A stretch of DNA of 35,316 nucleotides from assembly GCA_037447605.1 (NCBI GenBank), contig CM074815.1:1195339-1230654 (forward strand). The letters are read 5' to 3'. Position 1 is the stretch's first letter; every line of letters starts with the position of its first letter. A program made the position numbers and the translations under genes. The notes under the pieces were generated by a model. That model did no database searches. It had not been told where the DNA came from and worked only from the letters and a program-made list of their open reading frames with translations. This DNA is from Zygnema circumcarinatum. Its lineage: Eukaryota > Streptophyta > Zygnematophyceae > Zygnematales > Zygnemataceae. This document shows, in pieces, positions 1 through 15,905 of the stretch.

Positions 1-350
1 CTGTCACTATGCCAAGCCACTATCCTATTCTATCCTGCCTTACACTCATCCCAATGACCGATGATAACTAGAAGCTTGGCTAAGAGACTAGCCGAGGAGA
101 GGACAGGGGAAGAGAGCCCCCAAGGAAGGGCTCTTTGCGCATCGAGTCCAGCCGCCGGTGGGAACATCTTCAGGATCCCTACGTCTTCCGCTGCGCGTAC
201 CTCTGAATCCCCCGGATCCTGGCTCTATGCTGCAGGCAGACCCACAGAACCAACCCAACCCTTCATTAGTTTCAGCACGGACGCGCGTGTGGCCGTACAG
301 CATCTGCAACTAGCTCAGCAGTCTTCTCTTAACCCCACATATCTTGTGCT
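1..350 (+). repeat. Diverged interspersed repeat, copy 1 (cut by window edge)
   Basis: This stretch matches 23930-24280 in the same orientation. Both copies begin CTGTCACTATGCCAAGCC. By eye the first 160 bases are about 85% alike and the rest is more diverged, with shared blocks such as TTTTAACCCC near the end. An ATG followed by a short basic reading frame (ITRSLAKRLA) lies at the same place in both copies (61 here, 23991 there), but the second copy has a stop 13 codons later. This could be the start of a retroelement gag gene or an untranslated leader; I do not recognise the family. The window starts inside this copy, so its left end is unknown. Confidence 0.7.
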
Positions 351-418
351 ACACACACCTGATCTCCCCGCTCGTGCCGCCGTAAGAGGCGCTCGCTCTT
401 CTCCCCGTCTTTTTGACT

Positions 419-575
419 TCGACACGATACGATACGATACGGCCAATACGATACGAAACTCCCCGATGGTTGGATGACGACAGTATGTACGACAATATAT
501 GCGTCACGATATGTCACGGTACGATACGATTCTAAATGATACAGTACGATACGGTACGATATGGTGAGATACGAT
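419..575. repeat. Imperfect ACGAT/GATAC short tandem repeats
   Basis: Runs of ACGATACGATACGATACGG and related five-base units recur here (about 421-461 and 515-575). The open frames crossing this stretch on both strands come from the repeat. No gene is visible. Confidence 0.7.
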
Positions 576-679
576 ACGTACGGTTCAACATGAACTCTAA
601 CATAATACCGCCCGTCTATTCGTAACACGAACCTTATATATGCAAATTTAATATTTTCGCCTCATTTTGCCCGGAACCA

Positions 680-698
680 GGGTGGAAAATATGAGGAC
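680..698 (+). repeat. 19-bp motif matched in inverted orientation at 23062-23080
   Basis: GGGTGGAAAATATGAGGAC here is the exact reverse complement of 23062-23080. In both places it is followed, reading in the same sense, by CTGTAC/TGTACAG-rich sequence. It is probably a piece of an interspersed repeat or a conserved promoter block. Nothing else in this neighbourhood looks coding. Confidence 0.6.
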
Positions 699-892
699 CC
701 CCTACTGTACAGTACTGTACAGTACAGTCTCATCCGTACAGTTCTGCTCCGGCTGATTGTTTCCGTACAGCCCCTTCCTCCCGCTGACGGGGCTTCTAAT
801 TGGCCGAGAAGGCTCCGAGGCCTCGCGTGTCGCCCTCTGATTGGACGGCCACAGTTTGGGTTCCCCGCCCTGTTTTTGGGAGCCAGTCACCG

Positions 893-942
893 CACACGTG
901 GCACGCTGTACACGTGGCATCCAGTACACGTGGCACTCGACG
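893..942. promoter_or_regulatory. Three G-boxes at exact 16-bp spacing
   Basis: CACGTG occurs at 895-900, 911-916 and 927-932. Each lies inside a 16-base unit of the form CACGTGGCAnnnnnTA. CACGTGGC is the core bound by plant bZIP (ABRE-type) and bHLH factors. The nearest gene start on the + strand is about 1.15 kb downstream, so a role in that promoter is possible but unproven. Confidence 0.5.
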
Positions 943-1942
943 CGAGGCATTTTATCCACAAGGTCATCCGACATGGCGAATGGGCAGGCGCCAGTTGGCA
1001 TGAGTGCATGCTAGGCGGCAGAACGGGCGAGCCGTGCTGGCAGCCGTCCGGACGTTCGGGCATGGCAGAGATTCTCGCTTACGTGGCGCCATATGATTGG
1101 ATATGAAAATGACTTCTCGTCCTCGCACAAGAAGTCAAAACCACACTGTCCGGCTGGCCGGCCAGAAACTGCGGAGGAACGACCTCATAAACACGAAGGG
1201 GTGACGTAGGTGGACTAGCGTAATGGCTCTCATGGTCTCGTCAGTCGCCGGCGGGCGGGCGGGTGGGACCGTACGAAATCGGGTATTGGCACAGCCCGAA
1301 CGCGAACGTGCACACCCCACGCAAAGTGCCGAGAGTTGGGCGTGTTAGGCAGGCCTCGACATTTAAGGAAACCCATGTACGAGATCCCTTAAATCCCATA
1401 TATTGATTACTGTATTGGCCAACCCTTAGAATGTGTCATAGGAGATTGGTTTGGTAGAGTTATAGTGTTCAAGCTTGCAGTGGGGTGCTTCACTTCATTG
1501 TGTGTAGTTGAATCTGGTGCTTGCAGTCTTTGGATGAGCATGTCCAACTATATCTAAGTTGGACGGCCCCAAACGTGCATGTCGGCACCAGCACGTTGCT
1601 CCCTCCCTTCCTCAACACGTGAACAATTTTCCTTGATCAACAACGATTGAATGAATTCAACTGTCAACAAATGAATTGACCAAATGAATTGTTGTTGTTC
1701 AAGCCTTCAACTTCTGAACAATAATTTGTTAGCTTTGTCGTGCAAGAAACTTGAAGGTTGAACCCCAAACTGTTCCCGTTCCATGCTCCAGTTCTGGCAA
1801 TTCGTGCAACGACAGCAGCTGCCGTTCCATGCCCCCAAGCCACCCCCCCCGCCGCCTCCGCCCCCCGTCGCTCTCTCAGGCTCCCTCCCGCTATGGTTGC
1901 TCCCCTGTCCCCCCTTCCCTGCGGCGTCCTCCGGGTGGATGA
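943..1942. other. Intergenic, no gene seen
   Basis: This is unique-looking upstream sequence of the gene beginning near 2089. Short open frames occur on both strands but show no recognisable protein similarity and no splice-linked continuation. It contains a purine/pyrimidine-poor stretch rich in C and G runs around 1840-1930. Confidence 0.5.
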
Positions 1943-2015
1943 CACGTGGCGGCAGCAGAGGCAGCGCTCCCCCGCCGGAGACGCCACGTGTCGTGCTCGT
2001 CTCCCGGCACACGTG
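1943..2015 (+). promoter_or_regulatory. Proximal G-box cluster
   Basis: Three CACGTG palindromes lie at 1943-1948, 1985-1990 and 2010-2015, 75-150 bases before the chosen ATG at 2089. Two are embedded in ACACGTGGC. Their position fits a proximal promoter or 5' UTR of the downstream gene and argues against using the earlier in-frame ATG at 1783, which would place them inside the coding region. Confidence 0.5.
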
Positions 2016-2088
2016 GCCCTTCTTGAGCACGGGGAGGGTCAGAACCTTGGGAGACATCTACTTGGGGGGGAGGGGCGGAGGGAGGGCC

Positions 2089-5000
2089 ATGGCGGAGGGG
2101 GGAGGGGAAGGGGAGGCTGCAGGGGGGGAGGGGATTAGGGTGAATGGAAGTTCTGCAATAGTGTCTGTGCAGGGCCTTGCTGAGCCTGCTGAGGGCGGTG
2201 AGTGGGAGGGAGAGCAAGGACGGAGGGGGGAAGGAGGGGGAGGGGGAGGGGGTCGGAGGAAGTTGGATGCGAAAGAAGGAGAAAGCGAGGCTATGGACGT
2301 TGATATTGAAAATCAGGCCGAGGAGGAAGATGCAGGGCTGAGAGCAATTCGGACCAAATTGGAATCGAGGAGAGGAGATGGGAAGGAAGGGTCTGAGAGG
2401 GAGACAGTGGAGGCTAGAGAAGCATTACTGGGTGTTAGGGAGAGTCAAGGGCTGCCTACGGCTTCAAGGTCAGTGGAGAATGGAGTGCAGGTCATTTGGC
2501 TGAAACGTTCGGAAGTTCGAAAATTAACATTGAGATACTGCAAATCCGAAGGTCTTACCATTGCGTGTCCTAATTATTAATTAGAACTTCCTTTCAGAAT
2601 ATTTGATTTAGCTTTTGAGACTATCAGTCTGAATAAGTTCAAACTGCTGAATTGGTCGACGTCTTTTTGACTAAAGGTTCAACGGGATTATTGTCCCTTT
2701 GCTGGTCTATGTCCAACTTAGGTTCCAGACAAATGGCTAGTTGATCATCTTTATAATACTGTTAAGTAATTGAGGTAGGCTGACGCATGTAAGTGTGGTT
2801 GTCACAACCGGCAACTAGAAGGCAATTTGTACTTGTCGTCAATTTGGGAGTCGCATCTTAATCCTTGTATAGAGACCTCTGTAAATTAAGTGCTTCTTTC
2901 CTTTTACTGCTGAAGCTGTTGACAAGAGATTTTACAGTACTACCTCCTTTAGTAATTACTTCCTATTTCCCTTAGGCTAATTTTGAGTAGCTAATGTCGC
3001 TCTTTTCTGTGAGCAGGAGCATTCACGGGTCCGGGGGGCCTTACGCACCTCAAGGGTGGTCTTGGCGCATCATGATAGGAGAGTTCACAAAAGACGAGTC
3101 TCCTTTGGGAGGTATCAAGTATTGCCAGAATGGGACAAGTATGTCGAATACACTTTTGCTTTCTGTCCCTTTTCTCCATGTAGGTTCGTACACCTTTGTG
3201 TTAAACATCTAATCATCGTGCAAACTTGACAAAACACCGATGAGATTAGGGTACTGAATTAATTATACCTGAATACATTCAAACCATCTGTTGCCGGTGC
3301 AGTTTGTTCCTGCATCATTTGTCGACAGCATGTTGTCGTATCTAAGTGTCCGGTCGCAACTTCTGTGATGCAGGCATGATTTTCAATGGGAGAAGGTCCT
3401 TAGTAAAACATTTCATGGGGACGAACAACTGGGAGGAGAGTCTGGCTCAGGAATATGTGGACAGAGAATTTCCTCAACACAGGATCCTCCTGCCTGCAGA
3501 TCCGGCCGTGTCCGGTTTGTCCAAAAGGTCATTTGATACTCCTGGCAGCTTGGAGGGGAGTGAAAAATCAGACGGCTTGTGTTCGGAAAGGAAAGGAGAA
3601 GACGACAGCTTGGTGGGAGCAGGAGGACGGCGTGTTAGGAGACGAGTTACTATAGAGTTGAAACTTCCGATGGAGGAAGAGGAAATAGAAGAAGGGAGAG
3701 ACATCCAAAAGTGTGTGCAGGCTTCTGTGGCACCGAGTAATGAATTTCATTCAGTTCAAGAAAACGCAGTAATTCAATACACTGACAGCGCACTGAGGAT
3801 TAAGAGGGTAAAGGAAAGATTGAGAGAGTTTCTACGCAGGAAAAGGGCATGGCCAAATTGGAAGGGGAGATTTGACCCAGAATTACTGGAGTATTTGCGG
3901 AATGTGCGCAATGAGGGGCCAGAGCAGCTGAAGGTACGTTGAAAGCTGGAGAAATTTCACTATGAAACTGTGATATCAATTGTGTGCGCTTATAGGGATG
4001 TAGAATGCACTTTAGCTTTGTGCCAAATAGCCACAATATGCTAGTTGTGTGTTGAAGAAGCTTGTGGGAAAGGTTACATATGCTGTCAGGCCAGCAGCAA
4101 GCTGAGCATGGGGAAAGCTCGATCGTTGCTCTGCTATGGAGTACTGCGCAAGGTGTCATCACCTCGCTATTGAGGAGTCCTTTGCACTCAAATGCAACTT
4201 GGAGTTGTTCTGGAAACTGGAAAGAAAGTTGAAGTGGTGTTGGCTGCCAATGCGGTTCGACTGAGATCTTGCTTTGTTGAATCAATGCGTTGGTTCGTTA
4301 TATTTCTACTGAGTTTACTGTCTTTGCGCAGTTGTTTGGTTGTTTTGGGTGTTATTTATTTTATTTGTTAATGTGATTCATGTTCTTCTGGTGTAGAAAC
4401 AAAGTTACAATGTTTCCTCAATTGGCAGCTCCAACCTGGAGATTCTGACCCTCTCCTCGTTTCTGTTGGGACATTGATGGCGGCTGCAGGAGTTTCAGGA
4501 CATATTTTTGAACCACAACTTGGGAGAAGACTTTCTTCTGAAGCAGAGAAAGGGAGTTCTAGTTATACTTACAATACTAATGAGTCACTCTGCAGGGGTA
4601 AGGCGTGAGACAAAAACGCAGTTAGTAAAGTCCATTGTCACCTCTGCACCGTGGATGGAGCGAATGAGGGGAGACAATCCGACAAGGGAAGAAGCTGCTC
4701 AGGAAAGAGGGGAGACCGTACAGGATGATTCAGGTCCTGCTGAGGACAGTGAGGACAATGAGTTGTGTAAGCTTCTTGATTGGTCCGTCTCTCCAGAGTG
4801 CAAGGAGACTGTTACTTCAGCAAAGGAAGTACAACGTGGTGAAGCAATAGTGAGGTCTGATGGTGAGAAGGCAGCGGAGGATGGATCTGAGAAGGGAGTG
4901 CTGGTTGTGGTCGGACAAACAGAAGCAGTTGGGAACAAGTCGGACTTGTCTGTGCCTGCTGCTGCTTTTTCAGGGGAAATTGAAGCAGCAGGGGCATATG

Positions 5001-5545
5001 AGGATGCAGATGAGGATGCCCTGGCTATGGAGGACTTAAAGAATCAGATGCAGGATGTCAAAGGAAGGCTGCTCTTGCAATTGTCGCAGCACCGGCGAAA
5101 AGTTTCCACTCTACAAGAGTTAGCTAAGCAAGCGAATGATGCTGCAAGTGAAGCAGAGAGGGACGTTGAGGAGGCGAGGATCAGGTTAAAGGCGGCAGAA
5201 GCAACTCTGGAAGCCGCACAAAGTCGCGCGAGAAAGATTGCAACGACAATAGAAGCCTCCCCAGTTTTTAGGTCACAGGTAGAAACCGACATTGAGGAGC
5301 GACTGGTGATGCTGGAGGCTAAGGGAGAGGAGTGCGAGGCTGCTCTGAGAGAGCATCTTGTCCTGCAGAAGCAGTTGGAACGAGTTCCGAAACTGCCCAG
5401 GGACGATGAGGCAATGTCAGCATACGTGAAGGTTCATCTCGCAGTGGCTGGGAGTCTGCAGAAGTATCAAGCAAAGAGGAGGGAGATGCAGGTGCTTGGA
5501 GGGGGATTGGTGAAGGAGGAGAACGATGAGGCGCAGGAACTGTAG
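2089..5545 (+). CDS. Predicted nuclear protein with MBD-like segment and C-terminal coiled coil
   Basis: Best model: exons 2089-2468, 3017-3138, 3374-3933 and 4622-5545, all in phase, about 661 residues. Donors are AAG/GTCAGT, ACAA/GTATGT and AAG/GTACGT; acceptors are GAGCAG, TGATGCAG and AACGCAG. The ATG has a good context (GCCATGGCG). The N-terminus is glycine- and glutamate-rich, with an acidic patch near residues 70-85. Residues 138-181 (PQGWSWRIMI, then KYCQNGTSMIFNGRRSLVKHF split over exons 2-3) resemble the P-x-G-W ... Y-x-x-x-G-x-x-x-F-x-S/R-R-x-x-L-x-x-Y/F pattern of methyl-CpG-binding domains; this is similarity by eye only. A basic segment with an R-K-R run precedes W-P-N-W-K-G-R-F-D-P. 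Residues about 490-610 form a heptad-rich coiled coil. A 59-codon open stretch at 4429-4605 begins at a good acceptor in matching phase and may be an alternative exon. I do not recognise the full protein; a chromatin role is inference. Confidence 0.65.
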
Positions 5546-5616
5546 GGTTAACTCCATGTACAGTGCGGGGTAAATGAAAGCTTAGGTAGCTGTTTTTCAT
5601 GAAGGTGGAGCGAGTT

Positions 5617-5668
5617 TGCTCGTAGGATTTAGAATAAAGATCTGCTCGTAGGATTTAGAACAAAGATC
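5617..5668 (+). repeat. 26-bp tandem duplication over the poly(A) signal
   Basis: Two copies of a 26-base unit starting TGCTCGTAGGATTTAGAA lie in the 3' UTR of the upstream gene. The first copy contains AATAAA (5633-5638), a likely polyadenylation signal. The second reads AACAAA at the same place, so the duplicate signal has probably been lost or was never complete. Confidence 0.65.
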
Positions 5669-6820
5669 ATAAAATGTACAAAATCCATATGCTACAACGC
5701 AATAATTTTGAAATTAGAGTTCCGGCTTGAACGATACAAACCGTCTTCAATGTTTGATAGCCATGCTTCCCTATATGTCAAACATCCCTCTGTCTTTTTC
5801 CTTATCTTGCAGTTTCTGGCAAAAGCCTCCGGCGTACACAATATTGAATACAACCAAACCATGCCATTTTTGTGCCAATGCAAAAATAGGGCACCCTGGT
5901 GGTTGCCATATTATTCAGGTATCATAGTGATGATGCGGATTGGTATTTGGTTTATCATGGCGATGCCATCAAATATAGGCATGGACAGAGGTCATCACAA
6001 CCTCGGCGTTTCTTGTAGAGCTGCAACATGCGTCGGCGAATCTCTCCCTTGTCTCTGAAAGCAGGGAGGGATGAGCACTGCTGGTGAACTCCAGAACTGC
6101 AAAGCGAGTCAGTGAACGATGAATCCGCACCGCATCAATATATGCAGGACCAAATCGTCCATTATTGCCAAATGGGCAAATGTCGATATAATGAAAAGCC
6201 CCATTTAACGTGAATGTTGGCTGGAGTATACTATTCTGTCAGTGCTTGATGAAGGAGGGCGGTGAAGGAGGTTACTGATTCATTGTTTTCTATATCATCA
6301 CTGTTACAGGAAACGAGAGCTAAAGAAAGAGTGGGTAATTTGATAATTTCAACAATTCCTCAATGCTTATTTATTGTTTAGGGTAACTTTTTCATCATTC
6401 AACACAGGGCACGTGAAAAGCAATAGTGATGCCTTTGCATGAAGGGGTGTAGTGGAAATTTGGTGAGCTATGAAAATAGATTCAACTAAAATGACACGAG
6501 GAAACTCAGCATCACAACACTGAACTGATTCAAACATCATTTCCACTGCACTTCAGTTCCACCATATTTCCCCTTTATATTCCCATTCGCCCACACCCTT
6601 TCAAGAATGAAGTACATAAAACAATTCTGTGACAAGTTTTGCTTCTCCCTCTCTACCCTCAGCAACCTCCCCGAGTACAACCCAAGGCCTGCAACCTTGT
6701 GAATGAATCTACATGCCCTGTTCGTAAGTATAACCTGCTCGAAGCAACTTCTAAACCCTTGTACACCTCAAAACCCTTGTACACCCCGCACCCCAACAGA
6801 CATAAACCCAATAAGAAATG
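5669..6820. other. Convergent intergenic spacer, no gene seen
   Basis: This AT-rich spacer lies between two genes that converge tail to tail. It should contain the 3' UTR of the GH1 gene on the minus strand. The short open frames, including 5708-6058 on the plus strand, show no recognisable domain. Confidence 0.5.
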
Positions 6821-12805
<5,985 letters not shown>

Positions 12806-13224
12806 GCTGCCTGACGCCGCAGATGAGCGCCGCTGAGGCGCTCTGCATGGCTTTGCATGCGCGCCGGCTCCCGCCGGCGAGGGCGACGGCCTTCGCGGCG
12901 CGCAGTGGCGGCGGTCCCCAGGAGGGCCCTCGGGCCGAACTTACTGAGGGTGGTTCGTCAGGCAATGAGTGGCCGCCACGTTTCATAAGGGAGATTCTCA
13001 TAATCCCGAATAGCATGACATGGCGAGCTCTCATTCGACATCTTGTACGATGAAGGGTGCCGTCCATCCAATAGGAATCGTCAATTGTCCGTACGGAGAG
13101 CGCACCGTGCGGGCGGAGCTGCCGAGAGGGAGGGCGGCCGATTGTGGATGGCGAAAAGGGGAAATGTCGATGGGGGGGGGGAGGGGGTCGAATCGCGCCG
13201 ACGGCCATACTGTAGACCGAAACG

Positions 13225-14694
13225 AGATGAATTGGAATATATCGAATTGAGATGAATTAAAATATATTGATTCGAGAGTAATTGGAATATATCGATTCTG
13301 GATGAACTAGAATATATCGCATCGAGGTAAAATAGAATATATTGACTAGCGGACTCTAAGGAATTTGTGTGAATCAAAATGAATTAGAATATATCGAATC
13401 GCAAACAAATTGAAATATATCGATTGGATGAACTGGAATAAATCGAATCGATTGAATGCAAAAAAACGTTTCGAAATGAACTGGAATATATCGAATCAAT
13501 ATGAATTGAAATATATCGAATGGAGATAAATTGAACTATATCGTATCGACCAAGCTTAAATATATCGAGTTACGATGAACCGAAATATATCGACTTTAGG
13601 TGAACTGAAATATATCGAATCGGAATAAAATAGAATATATCGAGTGAATAGGAAAATAAATAGATCGAATCGAGAAAAAATAAAATATATCGACGTGAAG
13701 TAAACTGAAATATATCGAGCCGGAAGAAAATAGAATATATCGAGTCGAGATGAAAACAAGTATATCGTATCAGGATGAAATACAATATATCGAGTCGAGA
13801 AGAAAATAAATATATCGTATCGGGATAGAATAACATATATTGACTTGGGGTGAACTCAAATATATCAAATCGGCATAAAATAGAATATATCGAACCGAGA
13901 TGAAAACTAATATATCGAGTCGGAATAAAATAGAATATATCGACCTGAGGTGAACTGAAATATATCGAATCGGAATACGATCAAATATATCGGATTGAAA
14001 AAGAAATAAGTATATCGTATCGGGAAAAAATAAAATATACTGACTTGGGGTGAACTGAAATATATCGAGTCAGCATAAAATAGAATATATCGAACCGATT
14101 TGAACTTAAATATATCGCATCGGGATAAAATCGAATATATCGAACCGAGTTGAAGTTAAATATATCGCATCGGGATAAAACAGGATATATCGACGTGTGG
14201 TGAACTGAAATATATCGCATCGGAATAAAACAGGATATATCGACGTGGGGTGAACTGAAATATATCGCATCGAAATAAAAGACGATATATCGACTTGGGG
14301 TGAACTGAAATATATCGAATCGGAATACGATTGAATATATCCCGCCGATATGAAAATGAATATATCGATTGAGGATGAAATAGAATATATCAATTTGGGG
14401 TGAACTGAAATATATCGAATTGGGATAGAATAGAACATATCGACCTTTGGTGCACTGAAATATATCGCATCGGAATAAAATAAAATATATCGTATCGATT
14501 TGAAAATGAATATATCGATTGGGGATAAAACAAAATATATCGACTTGGGGTGAACTGAAATATATCGCATCGAAATACAATGGAATATATCGTATCGATA
14601 TAAAAATAAATATATCGATTGTGGATAAAATAGAATATATCGATTTGGAATGAACTGAAATATATCGAATTGGGATAGAATAGAATATATCGAC
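13225..14694. repeat. ATATATCGA satellite, block 1
   Basis: This is a tandem array with the core AATATATCGA every 24-28 bases. The first 300 bases use single units resembling GATGAATTGGAATATATCGA. Further on, two unit types alternate as a roughly 50-base dimer: one half reads AATATATCGACTTGGGGTGA, the other AATATATCGCATCGGGATA. This looks like a small higher-order repeat. Minus-strand open frames rich in Ile, Tyr, Phe, Ser and Asp (up to about 200 codons) arise because the unit lacks stops in that sense; I reject them as genes. Confidence 0.95.
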
Positions 14695-14729
14695 TTTTAG
14701 GGTTTTTTTGGGTATTTAGGGGTTTTTAG
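14695..14729 (+). repeat. Degenerate TTTTTAGGG minisatellite, left part
   Basis: This is the left remnant of a telomere-like array that continues at 15256 after the transposon insertion. It contains TTTTAGGG, TATTTAGGGG and GTTTTTAG units. Confidence 0.75.
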
Positions 14730-15263
14730 CAGGGTTCTTCAAATAGGGGATTTCGGCTTAAGATAGGGGACTGTCCCCTGTCCCCTAAGGGAGTGAGACC
14801 ATTTTTCATTTCATTTCTAATTTTAGTTCCTATTTCAGTTTTTCTTTTGTGACTACATCTAGAATTTCAGAGGTTATGATTTGGAATAGAGTTTTTGTGA
14901 GAAAATTTCAAGACTATGATGGATTCTAAAGTGATACTTGGAGTAATTAATGATGGATGGAAAAGGAAATAGAGAGCTTAGGATTGGATTTACAAAGTTT
15001 CCGAGCAATTGGGTTTTTGAATAAGCAACTATATGTTGTGATTGCCAAATGCACAGTAAAGTAAAGTAAAGTTCATATACATCATTGCTATCGTAGTTGC
15101 AAATGCAATTCATTTCCTTTTTGTTTTTAACCAAAAAAATGCTTTTTTGGGGCTTGTGTGGTATTTAAGTTGAAATCACGTAAACTAATCTCAAAATCTT
15201 ACATAAATAAGCTATTTACGATATTTAGGGGATCTCCCCTATTTGAAGAACCCTGGTTTTTAG
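14722..15263. mobile_element. hAT-like miniature transposon (526 bp) with 8-bp target duplication
   Basis: The element is 14730-15255. Its ends are perfect 21-base inverted repeats starting CAGGGTTCTTC and ending in AGGGGA (14730-14750 and 15235-15255). The 8-base GTTTTTAG flanks it on both sides (14722-14729 and 15256-15263). Subterminal GGGGA/TCCCC motifs recur on the left. The interior is AT-rich and encodes no transposase. An 8-bp target duplication with CAGGG-type ends is the pattern of non-autonomous hAT elements. The target is one unit of a TTTTTAGGG array, and the phase of the array on the right fits duplication of 8 bases rather than simple splitting. Confidence 0.85.
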
Positions 15264-15345
15264 GGTTTTTAGGGTTTTTAGGGTATTTAGGGTATTTAGG
15301 GTTTTTAGGGTTTTTAGGGTTTTTAGGGTTTTTAGGGTTTTTTTA
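15256..15345 (+). repeat. TTTTTAGGG nine-base telomere-like array
   Basis: About ten units of nine bases, eight TTTTTAGGG and two TATTTAGGG. It ends in TTTTTTTAC and is followed directly by the second satellite block. It is internal and short, so it is not a chromosome end. Confidence 0.9.
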
Positions 15346-15349
15346 CAAA

Positions 15350-15905
15350 GAATAGAATATATCGACTTGGGGTGAACTGAAATATATCGAATCGGAATAG
15401 AATAGAATATATCGACTTGGGGTGAACTGAAATATATCGCATCGGGATAAAACAAGATATATCGACGGTGTGAACTGAAATATATCGAATCGGGATATAA
15501 TAGAATATATTGACTTGTTGTAGACTGAAATATATCGAATCGGCATAAAATAGAATACATCGACTTGGGGTGAACTGAATATATCGAATTGATATAGAAT
15601 AGAATATATCGACTTGTGGTGAACTGAAATATATCGCATCGGGATAAAATAATATATATTGATTTGGGGTGAACTGAAATATATCGAATTGGGATAGAAT
15701 GAAATGTATCGACTTGTGGTGTCGTACCGATATGGTTTGGAATATATCGAATAGATTCTAATTGGAATATATCGAATTGTTTGGATTCTAATATATCGCA
15801 TGAGTGCGAACGAAATATATCGAGTCGAGATGAGTTTAAACATATCGACATTATTGAAACGAAATATATCGATTCGAGATGAATCGAGATATATTGATCT
15901 ATCTG
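15350..15905. repeat. ATATATCGA satellite, block 2
   Basis: This is the same 50-base dimer as block 1 (AATATATCGACTTGGGGTGA alternating with AATATATCGAATCGG units), decaying after about 15720 into irregular single units. Blocks 1 and 2 were presumably one array before the telomere-like repeat arose inside it. Confidence 0.9.

Noticed and set aside
61-477. 138-codon plus-strand frame at window start
   Set aside because: Part of the diverged repeat; its homologue at 23991 is interrupted by a stop after 13 codons, and the end lies in ACGAT repeats.
1783-2088. Earlier in-frame ATG extending the 2089 gene by 102 codons
   Set aside because: The extension is proline- and glycine-run sequence lying over the G-box cluster; the ATG at 2089 has a better context. 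It remains possible without transcript data.
5708-6058. 116-codon plus-strand frame
   Set aside because: No domain, no splice partners, and unremarkable composition in an AT-rich convergent spacer.
13981-14580. Long minus-strand open frames (to about 200 codons) with repeated Ile-Tyr-Phe-Ser motifs
   Set aside because: They are translations of the ATATATCGA satellite. The 50-base period is not a multiple of three, so all minus frames stay open, and there are no start context, splice sites or domains.
15256-15345. True telomere or chromosome end
   Set aside because: The array is only about 90 bases and is followed on both sides by satellite and genes.
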